Source of the DNA: Bretschneidera sinensis
Lineage: Eukaryota > Streptophyta > Magnoliopsida > Brassicales > Akaniaceae
Length of the DNA stretch: 64,000 nucleotides
Direction of reading: 5' to 3'
NCBI GenBank assembly: GCA_023935145.1
Contig: CM043698.1
Location: forward strand, 39,457,501 to 39,521,500
The notes below the pieces were generated by a model. The model did no database searches. It was given only the letters and a program-made list of their open reading frames with translations, and was not told the DNA's origin. Positions within the stretch are counted from its first letter, which is position 1; each line of letters starts with the position of its first letter. Below, piece after piece: positions 44,906-54,632 of this stretch. A program made the position numbers and the translations under genes.

Positions 44906-46198
44906 GTGTAGTATTCTAGGGAGAGTCTGGCTGAAGACGTAAAACTTAGCGCTCATGGGAGGCATCCCACAGCTTATCTTTTCTTTTGTTTATTTATTAT
45001 TTCGCATTTTTATGATTAATGTTTGTTTCCAGAATTTTTTGTTTTCCAGTTTTTATTTTTTAGGGACAAAGCGTACTTCAGTTCAAGTTTGGGGGTATGC
45101 TATGAGCCATACCAGTCCAGATAGTTCTCCATATCTCAGGTCAGCTCTTTCCATATTAGTCACACATTGGGGTCAATGTGTAATTTAAGTTTGGGGGTAT
45201 GGGAGACACATCACACACTTTGTCCTAATTTGTTGTCTTTTCGTCATAGAGATAAATGCATGCTCATGTTATCGTGAAATTTTAGTTGATCTAAACATTT
45301 TCTGTGATGTGATGTCATTGGTGAGCTTAACATTTTGAACACATGATCTGGTGATAAATTTTTAAAATTTAGTTACTTACTTTAGGCATTTTGAGAATTC
45401 ACATGTTTGATCTAATCTCACACGAGCACATTAGCACAAATTATGTGAGGTATGACACGTGATTTTAATGTGTATTTTTCCTTATCTTAACTGAAACTGG
45501 ATGACTTGTTGGATGAACTCTTGGGCATAGGAAAATATATAAAAAAAAAAAATTATCAATAAACTTTTCGCTGAGTAATTGGACCTCTTGCCTCAGTAAG
45601 CAGTGAGTGTTCACGTCAAAAGGTGAAATTTTGCTTGGTAATATTAAGGTCGGTTTAATTTCGTAGCCTTTTTGACTCGAGTTAGTAAGTCCTTAGGGGT
45701 GTCTTTACACCTAATGCCCTAAAACCATCTGGTTTGGGAGTCATTGACTTAACACTCGCTACATGGGTCAATTAGAAAGCTCAAGGGAACTAAGCATAGC
45801 CGTGCCTTAATAATAATAATAAAAAAAAGTGAATAAAATAAAAACTATGCCTTTTCGTTCATTTTTGATGGGAAATTCGGTGAATCTTGAGACATGGAGA
45901 CCTTACACATTAGAGTTACTTGGAAGCTTCATTTTTATATGCTAATTCACCTTACACTGATTCAAGCATGTGATGCCTTATCCTGCCTTTTGTAAGTAAT
46001 TAGATTTTAACATTTCTATTCATTGCGAAGATGGGTTTACCTTTTTAAGCTTGCTTATGAATGAATATCATGGTGATGTGTGCTCCTTAAATTTTTGGAT
46101 ACCATGAGTGATGACTTTATCTTTATGTTCTTTGTTTTTCATTGAGTCTTTTATTTTGTTTTGCTAAGGGACTAGCAAAATATAAGTTTGGGGGTATT
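44906..46198 (+). other. AthH 3' untranslated region and polypurine tract
   Basis: Boundary box 44926-44969 (here TGGGAGGCATCCCA is a perfect 5-bp hairpin), PPT-like AAGTTTGGGGGTATG at 45085-45099 and 45187-45201, hairpin GGTATG/CATACC (45093-45112), hairpin CACATTGGGGTCAATGTG (45163-45180), CTGAGTAA block (45569-45626), branched fold (45673-45743) and the true PPT at 46184-46197. Confidence 0.82.
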
Positions 46199-47465
46199 TG
46201 ATGAGTCTTAAATATTGCATATTTTAGACCCTTAACTTATATTTGTTATGCTCTTAGTTAGTATTATTTTACTTTATTTTACGTTTTTCTTGTGTTTTGT
46301 GTGTTTTTACAGCTTTGTGGAGAAAGTGCAGCATTTCAGGTTGATTTGAAGCTTCTGGAGACATTGCGCTCGATCGCAACAGATATGCGATCGAGCGCAC
46401 CAGCGCTCGAGCGCACCTGCCTTTGAACGAGCGCATGGTCAACATCCCACATCGAAATAATTGAAGTTCAGTGCATTTGCGTTCGATCGCAGTAGACATG
46501 CGATCGAGCGCACATGAGATCGTGCGCACAAGACATGCGATCGATCGTACCTGCGATCGATCGCACCACACTGCGATCGAGCGCACACGGGCCTGTATCC
46601 CACATCGTTTCTGCAACCTGTTTTACTCCGGGTCTCCCCCTATATAAACACCATTTGGCTTCATAATCCAATGTACAATTCCTAAGCCACTTTGGTGTTT
46701 ACCGGTGGACGTCCGTCAGCATTCTGGTGGATCCCGAAGGCATTGCTACCACGAGGGGAAGCGCCGCCCGTCAGCGAGTGGAATTTCTTCCATGTAAAGT
46801 TGTTTATTTATTTCTTTATATTCAGTTGTTTTAGTTTAAATGTTTAGCACTTGTTATTATAGTTTTATAGTTATGAGTGGCTAGACTCTTCAGCTAAGGT
46901 TGAAGATGAAGCCCCGCCGTTGTTTGGCGTAGTAGTTCAGATTTGCTTGTACAAATCTGACAATTTTTAGTATAAATGTTCTGTCAATTATTTGAGTTAA
47001 TCTTATAATTGATTGAGTTTAAATTGTCTGTTGGATTTTCTTTGTGTTTCATCTGATGGATACATTGAATGCTTTTCGATTAAATTGGATTCCCTTTGTG
47101 ATTTGTTGAGAGCGGATACATCGGGTGCTTTTGGTTTAGTTGGGATATTCTTTGTTTTTTGTCTTATAGTTGGATTCATTGAATGTTTTGATAGGCTATA
47201 TTTTTAGAACATGTATGCTTAACTTCGGTGGGGTGGATTCGGAAACCTTAGTGCTTTTTTTATTATTAGTTTTAAAATCAACTTAGTTTAGTTTTAATTT
47301 GTTTTCTAAAATATCATTCACAATTCGGAACTAGGTTAAGATAAAGTTAGTTTAGATTAAAAATATATTTTCACAACACAATTCCCTGTGGATTCGACCT
47401 CGCACTTGCACAATGCTATATTGCAAACGACTCGTGCGCTTGCGAGTAAATTAAAACTCACAACA
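46199..47465 (+). repeat. AthH 3' LTR, 1267 bp
   Basis: Starts TGATGAGTC after the PPT; ends CACAACA before target duplication GTATG. Site array 46365-46585, TATA box 46641-46648. Confidence 0.95.
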
Positions 47466-48031
47466 GTATGGATATGTTAGTCGAATCAATTTGGATGACT
47501 GAGTCTTGGGTTTGACATTAGTAATAAGGGATATCCACACCGGATTCCCAGGTTAATCAACGGGAGCGGACCAAGCCCTAGGTCCCGTGTGGTTGTTGAT
47601 CTCCATAGTCCTCATGCTCTCTTAAGGAACAACTCAGTATACACCCATGCTGAATCCCTTAAGAGAGAAAAAAGTTAGAGTATACACCATGCCTAACTCG
47701 TTGCATAGGGAGATCAATAACCTAAGGTGTGGACCAAGCCCTTAGGTTGGCAACCATTAGATATTTATGATAAGACTAGAGCATTGAAGCGTTAGTTAGT
47801 GGGAAAGTATAATTAGTGGTGGATATCGTAGCCCTATGTTCTCATTATTTTTATTCACTCACAATCAAATTGTTATTTCTCTTTTTAACTTGAAGAAACT
47901 AATTCTAAATAGAAATTCATCAATCCCTGTGGAAATGATCTCGCACTTGCACGCTATGGTACCACAGACCTTGTGCACTTACAAATAAAACTAGAACGAT
48001 TATTTGCATAATTATTTAGGTAGATAATCGC
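47466..48031 (+). repeat. AthG 3' LTR, second part
   Basis: Resumes GTATGGATATGTTAGTCG and runs to ...GGTAGATAATCGC, where family-2 LTRs would finish with ACAACA. It contains the most diverged hairpin array (47560-47757), with perfect 11-bp (CTCTCTTAAGG/CCTTAAGAGAG) and 9-bp (AACCTAAGG/CCTTAGGTT) stems but altered loops (GGACCAAGC). Confidence 0.85.
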
Positions 48032-48447
48032 TCCAATAAACTTGCAAGCCCATTTCGCTTATGTGTCCCAAGCGATTGTGCCAAAGAGCTACCTTATCCA
48101 TCTCAGCCATCAAGCTTACTGCTTGACCCTTGATCTCCGTGTCTCTGATCATCTCATAGAGACCATCCTTCATTGCTGCTTTGATCACTATCAAAGATCC
48201 CTTGGTTACCTTGATCTTTCCTCCCTCTGCCTTGTATGTGTACCCCATGGAATCTAGCTACCCCAATGAGATCAAATTTCTTCTCAACTCCGGAAGATAT
48301 CTCACATTCCTCAGCAGCCTATTAATTCCATCAAATATCCTCAACTAGATGTCTCATATCCCCCTCACTTGGCAAGAAGTATCATTCCCCAGGAAAAATT
48401 TTCCATCATCAGTTTCCTTGAAATTCTTAAACCAATTCTTGTGAGGA
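48032..48447 (-). pseudogene. Copia-1 protease end and GAG-preintegrase domain
   Basis: In sense order from 48447: the protease stretch after the DSG site (NWFKNFKETDDGKFFLG), then a degraded region with stops (48250-48360), then MGYTYKAEGGKIKVTKGSLI and the GAG-preintegrase motif LWHNRLGHISEMGLQ near 48060. Coding stops at the junction with the AthG LTR. The integrase core expected next is not found; the C-terminus reappears at 23257. Confidence 0.85.
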
Positions 48448-48452
48448 CACAT

Positions 48453-49697
48453 TGTTGTGAGTTTTAAATTACTCGCAAGCGCACAAGTCGTTTGCAGAAT
48501 AGCGTTGTGCAAGTGCGAGGTCGAATCCACAGGGAATTGCGTTGTGAAAATATATTTTTAATCTAAACTAACTTTATCTTAACCTAGTTCCGAATTGTAA
48601 ATGATATTGCAAAAGAAATATAAACTAAACTAAGTTGATTTAAAAACTAAAAATTAAAATACTAAGGTTTCCAAATCCACCCCACCAAAGTTAAGCATAT
48701 ATGTTCTAAAAATATAGCCTATCAAAACATTCCATGAATCCAAATATAAGACAAAAAACAAAGAATATCCCAACTAAACCAAAAGCATCCAATGTATCCG
48801 CTCTCAACAAATCACAAAGGAAATCCAATTTAATCGAAAAGCATTCAATGTATCCATCTGATGAAACACAAAGAATATCCAATAGACAATTTAAACTCAA
48901 TCAATTATAAGATTAACTCAAATAATTGATAAAACATTTTATACTAAAAATTGTCAGATTTGTACAAGCAAATCTGAACTACTACGCCAAACAACGGTGG
49001 GGCTTCATCTTCAACCTTAGTTGAAGAGTCTAGCCACTCATAACTATAAAACTATAATAAAAAGTGCTAAACATTTAAACTTAAACAACTGAATATAAAG
49101 AAATAAATAAACAACTTTACATGGGAGAAATTCCACTCACTGACGGGCAGCGCTTCCCCTCGTGGTAGCAATGCCTTCGGAATCCACCAAAATGCTAGCG
49201 GACGTCCACTGGTAAACACCAAAGTGGCTCAGGAATTGTACACTGAATTATAAAGCCAAATGGTGTTTATATAGGGGAAGACCCGGAGCAATATGGGTTG
49301 CAGATTCGATGTGGGATACTGCCCGTGTGCGCTCGATCGCAGTGTGGTGCGATCGATCGCAGGTACGATCGATCGCATGTCTTGTGCGCACGATCTCTCG
49401 TGCGCTTGATCGCACGTCTGCTACGATCGATTGCAGATGCACTAAACTTCAACTATTTCAATGTGGGATGTTAACCATGCACTCGTTCGTAGGCAGGTGC
49501 GCTCGATCGTATATCTCGTGCGATCGATCGCAATGTCTCTAGAAGCTTCACATCTCCTGAAATGCTTTATTTTCTCCACAAACCTGTAAAAATACACAAA
49601 ACACAAGAAAGATGTAAAATAAAGTGAAATACTACTAACTAAGAGCATAACAAATATAAGTTAAGGGTCTAAAATATGCAATATTTAAGACTCATCA
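48453..49697 (-). repeat. AthF 3' LTR, 1245 bp
   Basis: Plus strand TGTTGTGAGTTTTAAATTAC to AGACTCATCA. Site array 49325-49535, TATA box (minus) 49266-49273. PPT complement AATACCCCCAAACTT abuts at 49698. Confidence 0.92.
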
Positions 49698-50972
49698 AAT
49701 ACCCCCAAACTTATATTTTGCTAGTCCCTTAGCAAAACAAAATAAAAGACTCAATAAAAAACAAAGAACATAAAGATAAAGTCATCACTCATGGTATCCA
49801 AAAATTTAAGGAGCACACATCACCATGATATTCATTCATAAGCAAGCTTAAAAAGTTAAACCCATCTTCGCAATGAATAGAATTGTTAAAATCTAATTAC
49901 TTACAAAAGACAGGATAAGGCATCACAAGCTTGAATCAGTGTAAGGTGAATTAGCATATAAAAATGAAGCTTCCAAGTAACTCTAATGTGTAAGGTCTCC
50001 ATGTCTCAAGATTCACCGAATTTCCCATCAAAAATGAACGAAAAGGCATAGTTTTTATTTTATTCACTTTTTTTTATTATTATTATTAAGGCACGGCTAT
50101 GCTTAGTTCCCTTGAGCTTTCTAATTGACCCATGTAGCGAGTGTTGAGTCAATGACTCCCAAACCAGATGGTTTTAGGTCATTAGGTGTACAGACACCCC
50201 TAAAGACTTACTAACTCGAGTCAAAAAGGCTACGAAAATAAACCGGCCTTAATACTACCTAGCAAAATTCCACCTTTTGACGTGAACACTCACTGCTTAC
50301 TGAGGCAAGAGGTCCAGTTACTCAGCGGAAAGTTGTAGTAATTAATTTTTTTTTCTTTCTTTATGCCCAAGTGTTCATCCAATAAGTCATCCAGTTTCAG
50401 TTAAGATAAGGAAAAATACACATTAAAATCACGTGTCATACCTCACATAATTTGTGCTAATGTGCTCGTGTTAGATTAGATCAAACATGTGAATTCTCAA
50501 AATGCCTAAAGTAAGTAACTAAATTTTAAAAATTTATCACTAGATCATGTGTTCAAAATGTTAAGCTCACCAATGACATCACATCATAAAAAATGTTTAG
50601 ATCAATTAAAATTTCACGATAACATAAGCATGCATTTATCTCTATGACGAAAAGACAACAAATTAGGACAAAGTGTGCGATGTGTCTCCCATACCCCCAA
50701 ACTTAAATTACACATTGACCCCAATGTGTGACTAATATGGAAAGAGCTGACCTGAGATATGGAGAACTATCTGGACTGGCATGGCTCATAGCATACCCCC
50801 AAACTTGAACTGAAGTACGTTTTGTCCCTGAAAAATAAAAACTGAAAAACAAAAAATACTGGAAACAAACATTAATCATAAAAATGCGAAATAATAAATA
50901 AACAAAAGAAAAGATAAGCTGTGGGGTGCCTCCCATGAGCGCTAAGTTTAACGTCTTCAGCCAGACCCAACA
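49698..50972 (-). other. AthF 3' untranslated region
   Basis: Reading leftward: boundary box 50965-50922, PPT-like complements of CCCCCAAACTT near 50800 and 50695, hairpin CACATTGACCCCAATGTG (50711-50728), CTGAGTAACTGG block (50333-50270), branched fold (50223-50153), PPT at 49698-49712. Confidence 0.8.
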
Positions 50973-52589
50973 TTAGTAAACAGGCCCAACTAAGCGCTCC
51001 ACCATCTGATCAATAAATGGGAATGGAAAATGATCAAGCCTAGTAGCAGCATTCAATTTACGGTAGTCTAGACACTTTCTCCATCTTGACTGCACTCGAG
51101 TTGGAACCAACTCGTCGTCTTTATTTACTACCGTCAATTCAGCACGTTTGGGCACGACTTTAATCAGGCTCACCCCCTTGTTATCAGAGATGGGATAAAT
51201 GATCCCTGCCTCTAACAGCTTAATATCTTTTGCCCTCACAACCTCTTGTATAGCAGGGTTGAGCCTTCTTTGTGGCTCCCTCGATGGCTTGGCATTCTCC
51301 TCCAACTGTATCGTGTGTATTACCAACGAGGGGTTGATTCCCTTGACATCCTCAATAGTCCAGCCTATAGCTTCCTTATGCTCTCTTAAGACATCCAATA
51401 ATTTCTCCTCTGGAGCATCACCCAAATCTAAAGCTATAATTATAGGCAAAGAATCTGCTGGACCTAAGAACTTATACTTAAGATTGTCCGATAAAGGCTT
51501 AAGTTCCTTCTTGGGGGGTTCAGGTGTTGTGGTTTCCTCCGTCTCACTGATCTTTAGAGGAGCAGAGTCCAAAGTAGCATTTGCTTGCTCAAACAACTTA
51601 TCTAAGCCCAAATCCTCTTCAAATTGAGCAAAGCATGCCTTCAGGGGGTCCTCAATACGTGATTCATCCATAGTCTCCTCCGTCTCACTGCTCTTTTGAG
51701 GATCAGACTCCAAAATGGCATTCACTTCCTTTAGTAACTTATCTAAGCCCAAGTCCTCTCCAAAGTGAGCAAAGCATGCCTCTAGGGGATCCTCAAACTC
51801 CTCTCCTTTCTTGGGCGCTTGTAATCTCTGAGGGTAAGGCACTTTAGGTAAAAACGACCTAAGGAGATCCTTAATGATAGGTGTGGCTGTAGATGGCTCA
51901 GCATCTCTCTTTTCTTTGTTGCCACTTTCTTGCCCTTGTATAGGAGTTGATAAATTTCCCACCGCAAACTGTTCCTTTGGGTTAGGATCAGGTTGACTGG
52001 GGAACTTTCTTTCCTCTCCTTCACCCACGTAACTTGCGATTTGATCAATTTGACTCTCTAGCTCAACAATCGCTTGGGTGTTTTCTATGGTTGCACTAAT
52101 CACTTCACTCATAGATTGGCTAGTCATTTTCATGAAGTCATTGAGAGCGTCCTCCAATGACTGTGAAACCGATGCTGGCGCTTGAATGGGAGCTTGGTAA
52201 GCGGGTGATGGTGCTGGATAGGCATAACTTGGTATTGGTGGAGGAAATTCGGGAGGGTATTGATTATAAGGGGCTCCTCCCTGATTCATCAGTTGGTTCT
52301 GCTCCCATGAAAAATTAGAGTGGTTCCACCACCCTGGATTGTATGTTTCGGAGTAAGATCCATTTGATTCTCAACAACAGTCATTGAAAGAATTCATTTG
52401 TTCTATGGGGTACTCGACACAAGCCGGTATTGATGGACAATTCTGTGCTAGATGCATGGGACTAGCACAGATGGAACAGCTATCAACATTGAATGTGTTA
52501 GCAGCATTGAGGGACGGGCTGGTCATTTTCTTGTACTCCTTAATGGTGTCCTCTAAAAACTGTGAAACCAGTGCTGGATTCATCCACAT
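50973..52589 (-). pseudogene. AthF gag-linker/RT-fragment protein, one in-frame stop
   Basis: Start ATG at 52589 (MWMNPALVSQFLEDTIKEY). Then an intact zinc knuckle CSICASPMHLAQNC (CX2CX4HX4C), a TGA near 52370, and 438 open codons from 52289: proline-rich region, NTQAIVELESQ linker, two tandem acidic modules (FGEDLGLDKLLKEVN and FEEDLGLDKLFEQAN), KELKPLSDNLKYKFLG and the RT N-terminus, ending after DQMVERLVGPVY. The two parts share a frame, so about 538 codons were open before the TGA arose. No enzyme domain is present. A role as an RNA-binding particle component is an inference from the zinc knuckle only. Confidence 0.85.
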
Positions 52590-52677
52590 AATAAATTTTT
52601 TTTTTAAACAAAAAAAATAACTAACTAGTAGAAAAATAAAATCATTTTAGACCAAAAATTTTCACAAACCAAACAGA

Positions 52678-52695
52678 TCCCCGGCAACGGCGCCA
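52678..52695 (-). other. AthF primer-binding site (tRNA-Asp)
   Basis: TCCCCGGCAACGGCGCCA on the plus strand is identical to the tRNA-Asp 3' end, six bases from the 5' LTR. Confidence 0.88.
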
Positions 52696-52701
52696 AAAAC
52701 T

Positions 52702-53948
52702 TGTTGTGAGTTTTAAATTACTCACAAGCGCACAAGTCGTTTGCAGTATAGCATTGTGCAAGTGCGAGGTCGAATCCACAGGGAATTGCGTTGTGAAAAT
52801 ATATTTTTAATCTAAACTAACTTTATCTTAACCTAGTTCCGAATTGTAAATGATATTGCAAAAGAAATATAAACTAAACTAAGTTGATTTAAAAACTAAT
52901 AATTAAAACACTAAGGTTTCCAAATCCACCCCACCAAAGTTAAGCATATATGTTCTAAAAATATAGCCTATCAAAACATTCCATGAATCCAAATATAAGA
53001 CAAAAAACAAAGAATATCCCAACTAAACCAAAAGCATCCAATGTATCCGCTCTCAAAAAATCACAAAGGAAATCCAATTTAATCGAAAAGCATTCAATGT
53101 ATCCATCAGATGAAACACAAAGAATATATCCAACAGACAATTTAAACTCAATCAATTATAAGATTAACTCAAATAATTGATAGAACATTTTATACTAAAA
53201 ATTTTCAGATTTGTACAAGCAAATCTGAACTACTATGCCAAACAGTGGCGGGGCTTCATCTTCAACCTTAGCTGAAGAGTCTAGCCACTCATAATTATAA
53301 AACTATAATAAAAAGTGCTAAACATTTAAACTAAAACAACTGAATGTAAAGAAATAAATAAACAACTTTACATGGGAGAAATTCCACTCGCTGACGGGCA
53401 GCGCTTCCCCTCATGGTAGCAATGCCTTCGGAATCCACCAAAATGCTAGCGGACGTCCACCAGTAAACACCAAAGTGGCTCAAGAATTGTACACTGAATT
53501 ATGAAGCCAAATGGTGTTTATATAGGGGAAGACCCGGAGCAATATGGGTTGCAGATTCGATGTGGGATACTGCCCGTGTGCGCTCGATCGCAGTGTGGTG
53601 CGATCTATCGTAGGTACGATCGATCGCATGTCTTGTGCGCACGATCTCATGTTCGCTCGATCGCATTTCTGCTACGATCGATCGCAGATGCACTGAACTT
53701 CAACTATTTCGATGTGAGATGTTGACCATGCGCTAGTTCGTAGGCAGGTGCGCTCGATCGCATATCTCGTGCGATCGATCGCAATGTCTCCAGAAGCTTC
53801 ACATCTCTTGAAATGCTTTATTTTCTCCACAAACCTGTAAAAATACACAAAACACAAGAAAGACGTAAAATAAAGTGAAATACTACTAACTAAGAGCATA
53901 ACAAATATAAGTTAAGGGTCTAAAATATGCAATATTTAAGACTCATCA
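52702..53948 (-). repeat. AthF 5' LTR, 1247 bp
   Basis: Pairs with 48453-49697. Site array 53578-53790, TATA box (minus) 53517-53524 with the overlapping inverted repeat. Confidence 0.92.
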
Positions 53949-53953
53949 CACAT

Positions 53954-54627
53954 GTGACAAGTGCACCCGGAATCCAAGATCCATTTCCTGCTGCCTTCTT
54001 ACCCCTTGCTCACATTTGAGCACACAACAAAAATATCATCTTGTTGTTCTGCCTTGGCAACCAAAGCCTCTTCATTCTTGGTATGGCTTCCTCCGTCATC
54101 TCTTATCATCTTCTTGCAATCTTTCTTGAAATGACTCTCCTTATGGCAGTAAAAGCATCTATTCTCTCCAAATCTCAATTTGGAGTGCACTCTCCCATGG
54201 CTTTTTCCTCTACCTTTGTCCCGGTAGTAGCCATGTATGTTGCTGCCATACCAAGTTACTGGCCTTCCTCTAACGAATAACTCTTCTCTACTTGATGCTT
54301 CCCTCATCTTGACCTTGAAATCATGAGCCCTTATAACATTGATCACAATTTCCTTGGTTAGTGTATCTCTTCCATATTCAATAGCATTAATCAAACTTTC
54401 AAAATAATCTGGAAGAGAATTCAACAACATAATAGCCAATTGTTCATCCGGGAATGTTATACTACAACTAGCCAAATCTTGAACTAGTTTGTTAAACACA
54501 TCAAGATTATCATGTAACTCTTTATCAAGATCCATTTTAAAAGTAAAGGTTCGTTTCACAAGATATATCTTATTAAGGAGAGTTTTGGTTAGAAATAACT
54601 CATCTAGTTTCTTCCAAATTACAGCTG
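53954..54627 (-). pseudogene. Copia-1 gag and start of protease
   Basis: In sense order: VIWKKLDELF (near 54610), UBN2-type gag to KVKMREASSR (54559-54290), zinc knuckle CFYCHKESHFKKDC near 54150, then VCSNVSKG with a stop near 54000, and the protease active site WILDSGCTCHM (53985-53955), cut by AthF. The 186 codons 54559-53999 are open. The first 80 or so gag residues seem lost: only about 140 bp separate the solo LTR from the primer site. Confidence 0.88.
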
Positions 54628-54632
54628 GATCT

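Larger units (their letters stand above)
37978..47465 (+). mobile_element. AthH: full-length Athila-clade Ty3/Gypsy retrotransposon, 9488 bp
   Basis: Both LTRs are 1267 bp and are followed/preceded by target duplication GTATG (37973-37977, 47466-47470). By eye I count about 11 substitutions and no indel between the LTRs (about 0.9%), so it is a young insertion. Order: LTR, tRNA-Asp site, gag, protease, RT, RNase H, integrase, 3' UTR, PPT, LTR. The order with RNase H before integrase is Ty3/Gypsy; integrase and protease motifs fit the Athila clade. No envelope-like frame follows integrase. It is the likely type of autonomous partner for the deleted relatives, but this copy has two nonsense codons. 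Confidence 0.95.
26019..48031 (+). mobile_element. AthG: family-2 non-autonomous element containing AthB and AthH
   Basis: 5' LTR 26019-26765 and 34060-34633 (split by AthB), tRNA-Asp-like primer site, gag remnant 35001-35942, 3' UTR, 3' LTR 37285-37977 and 47466-48031 (split by AthH). Own sequence is about 5.2 kb. No protease, RT, RNase H or integrase coding. The right LTR end is cut at ...AATCGC and joins Copia-1 coding directly, so a deletion removed the last bases of this LTR, the rest of AthC and the Copia-1 integrase core. Confidence 0.82.
48453..53948 (-). mobile_element. AthF: non-autonomous Athila-clade element, 5496 bp
   Basis: LTRs of 1245 and 1247 bp and target duplication CACAT (48448-48452, 53949-53953), inserted in the Copia-1 protease frame. 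In sense direction: 5' LTR, exact tRNA-Asp primer site, a gag-linker/RT-fragment frame with only one stop, boundary box, 3' UTR, PPT, 3' LTR. Missing relative to AthH: gag capsid-type domain, protease, RT core, RNase H and integrase. It is the best-preserved member of the deletion group that includes AthA and AthE. Confidence 0.93.

Noticed and set aside
44906..45198. Envelope-like gene after integrase, as known in some Athila elements
   Set aside because: The 77-codon frame at 44955 is a chance frame over the conserved noncoding boxes; no signal peptide plus transmembrane arrangement and no long frame exists.
48032..48040. Intact end of the AthG 3' LTR reading TCCAATA in place of ACAACA
   Set aside because: The match is too weak, and no AthG target duplication (GTAAG) follows; a deletion junction is simpler.
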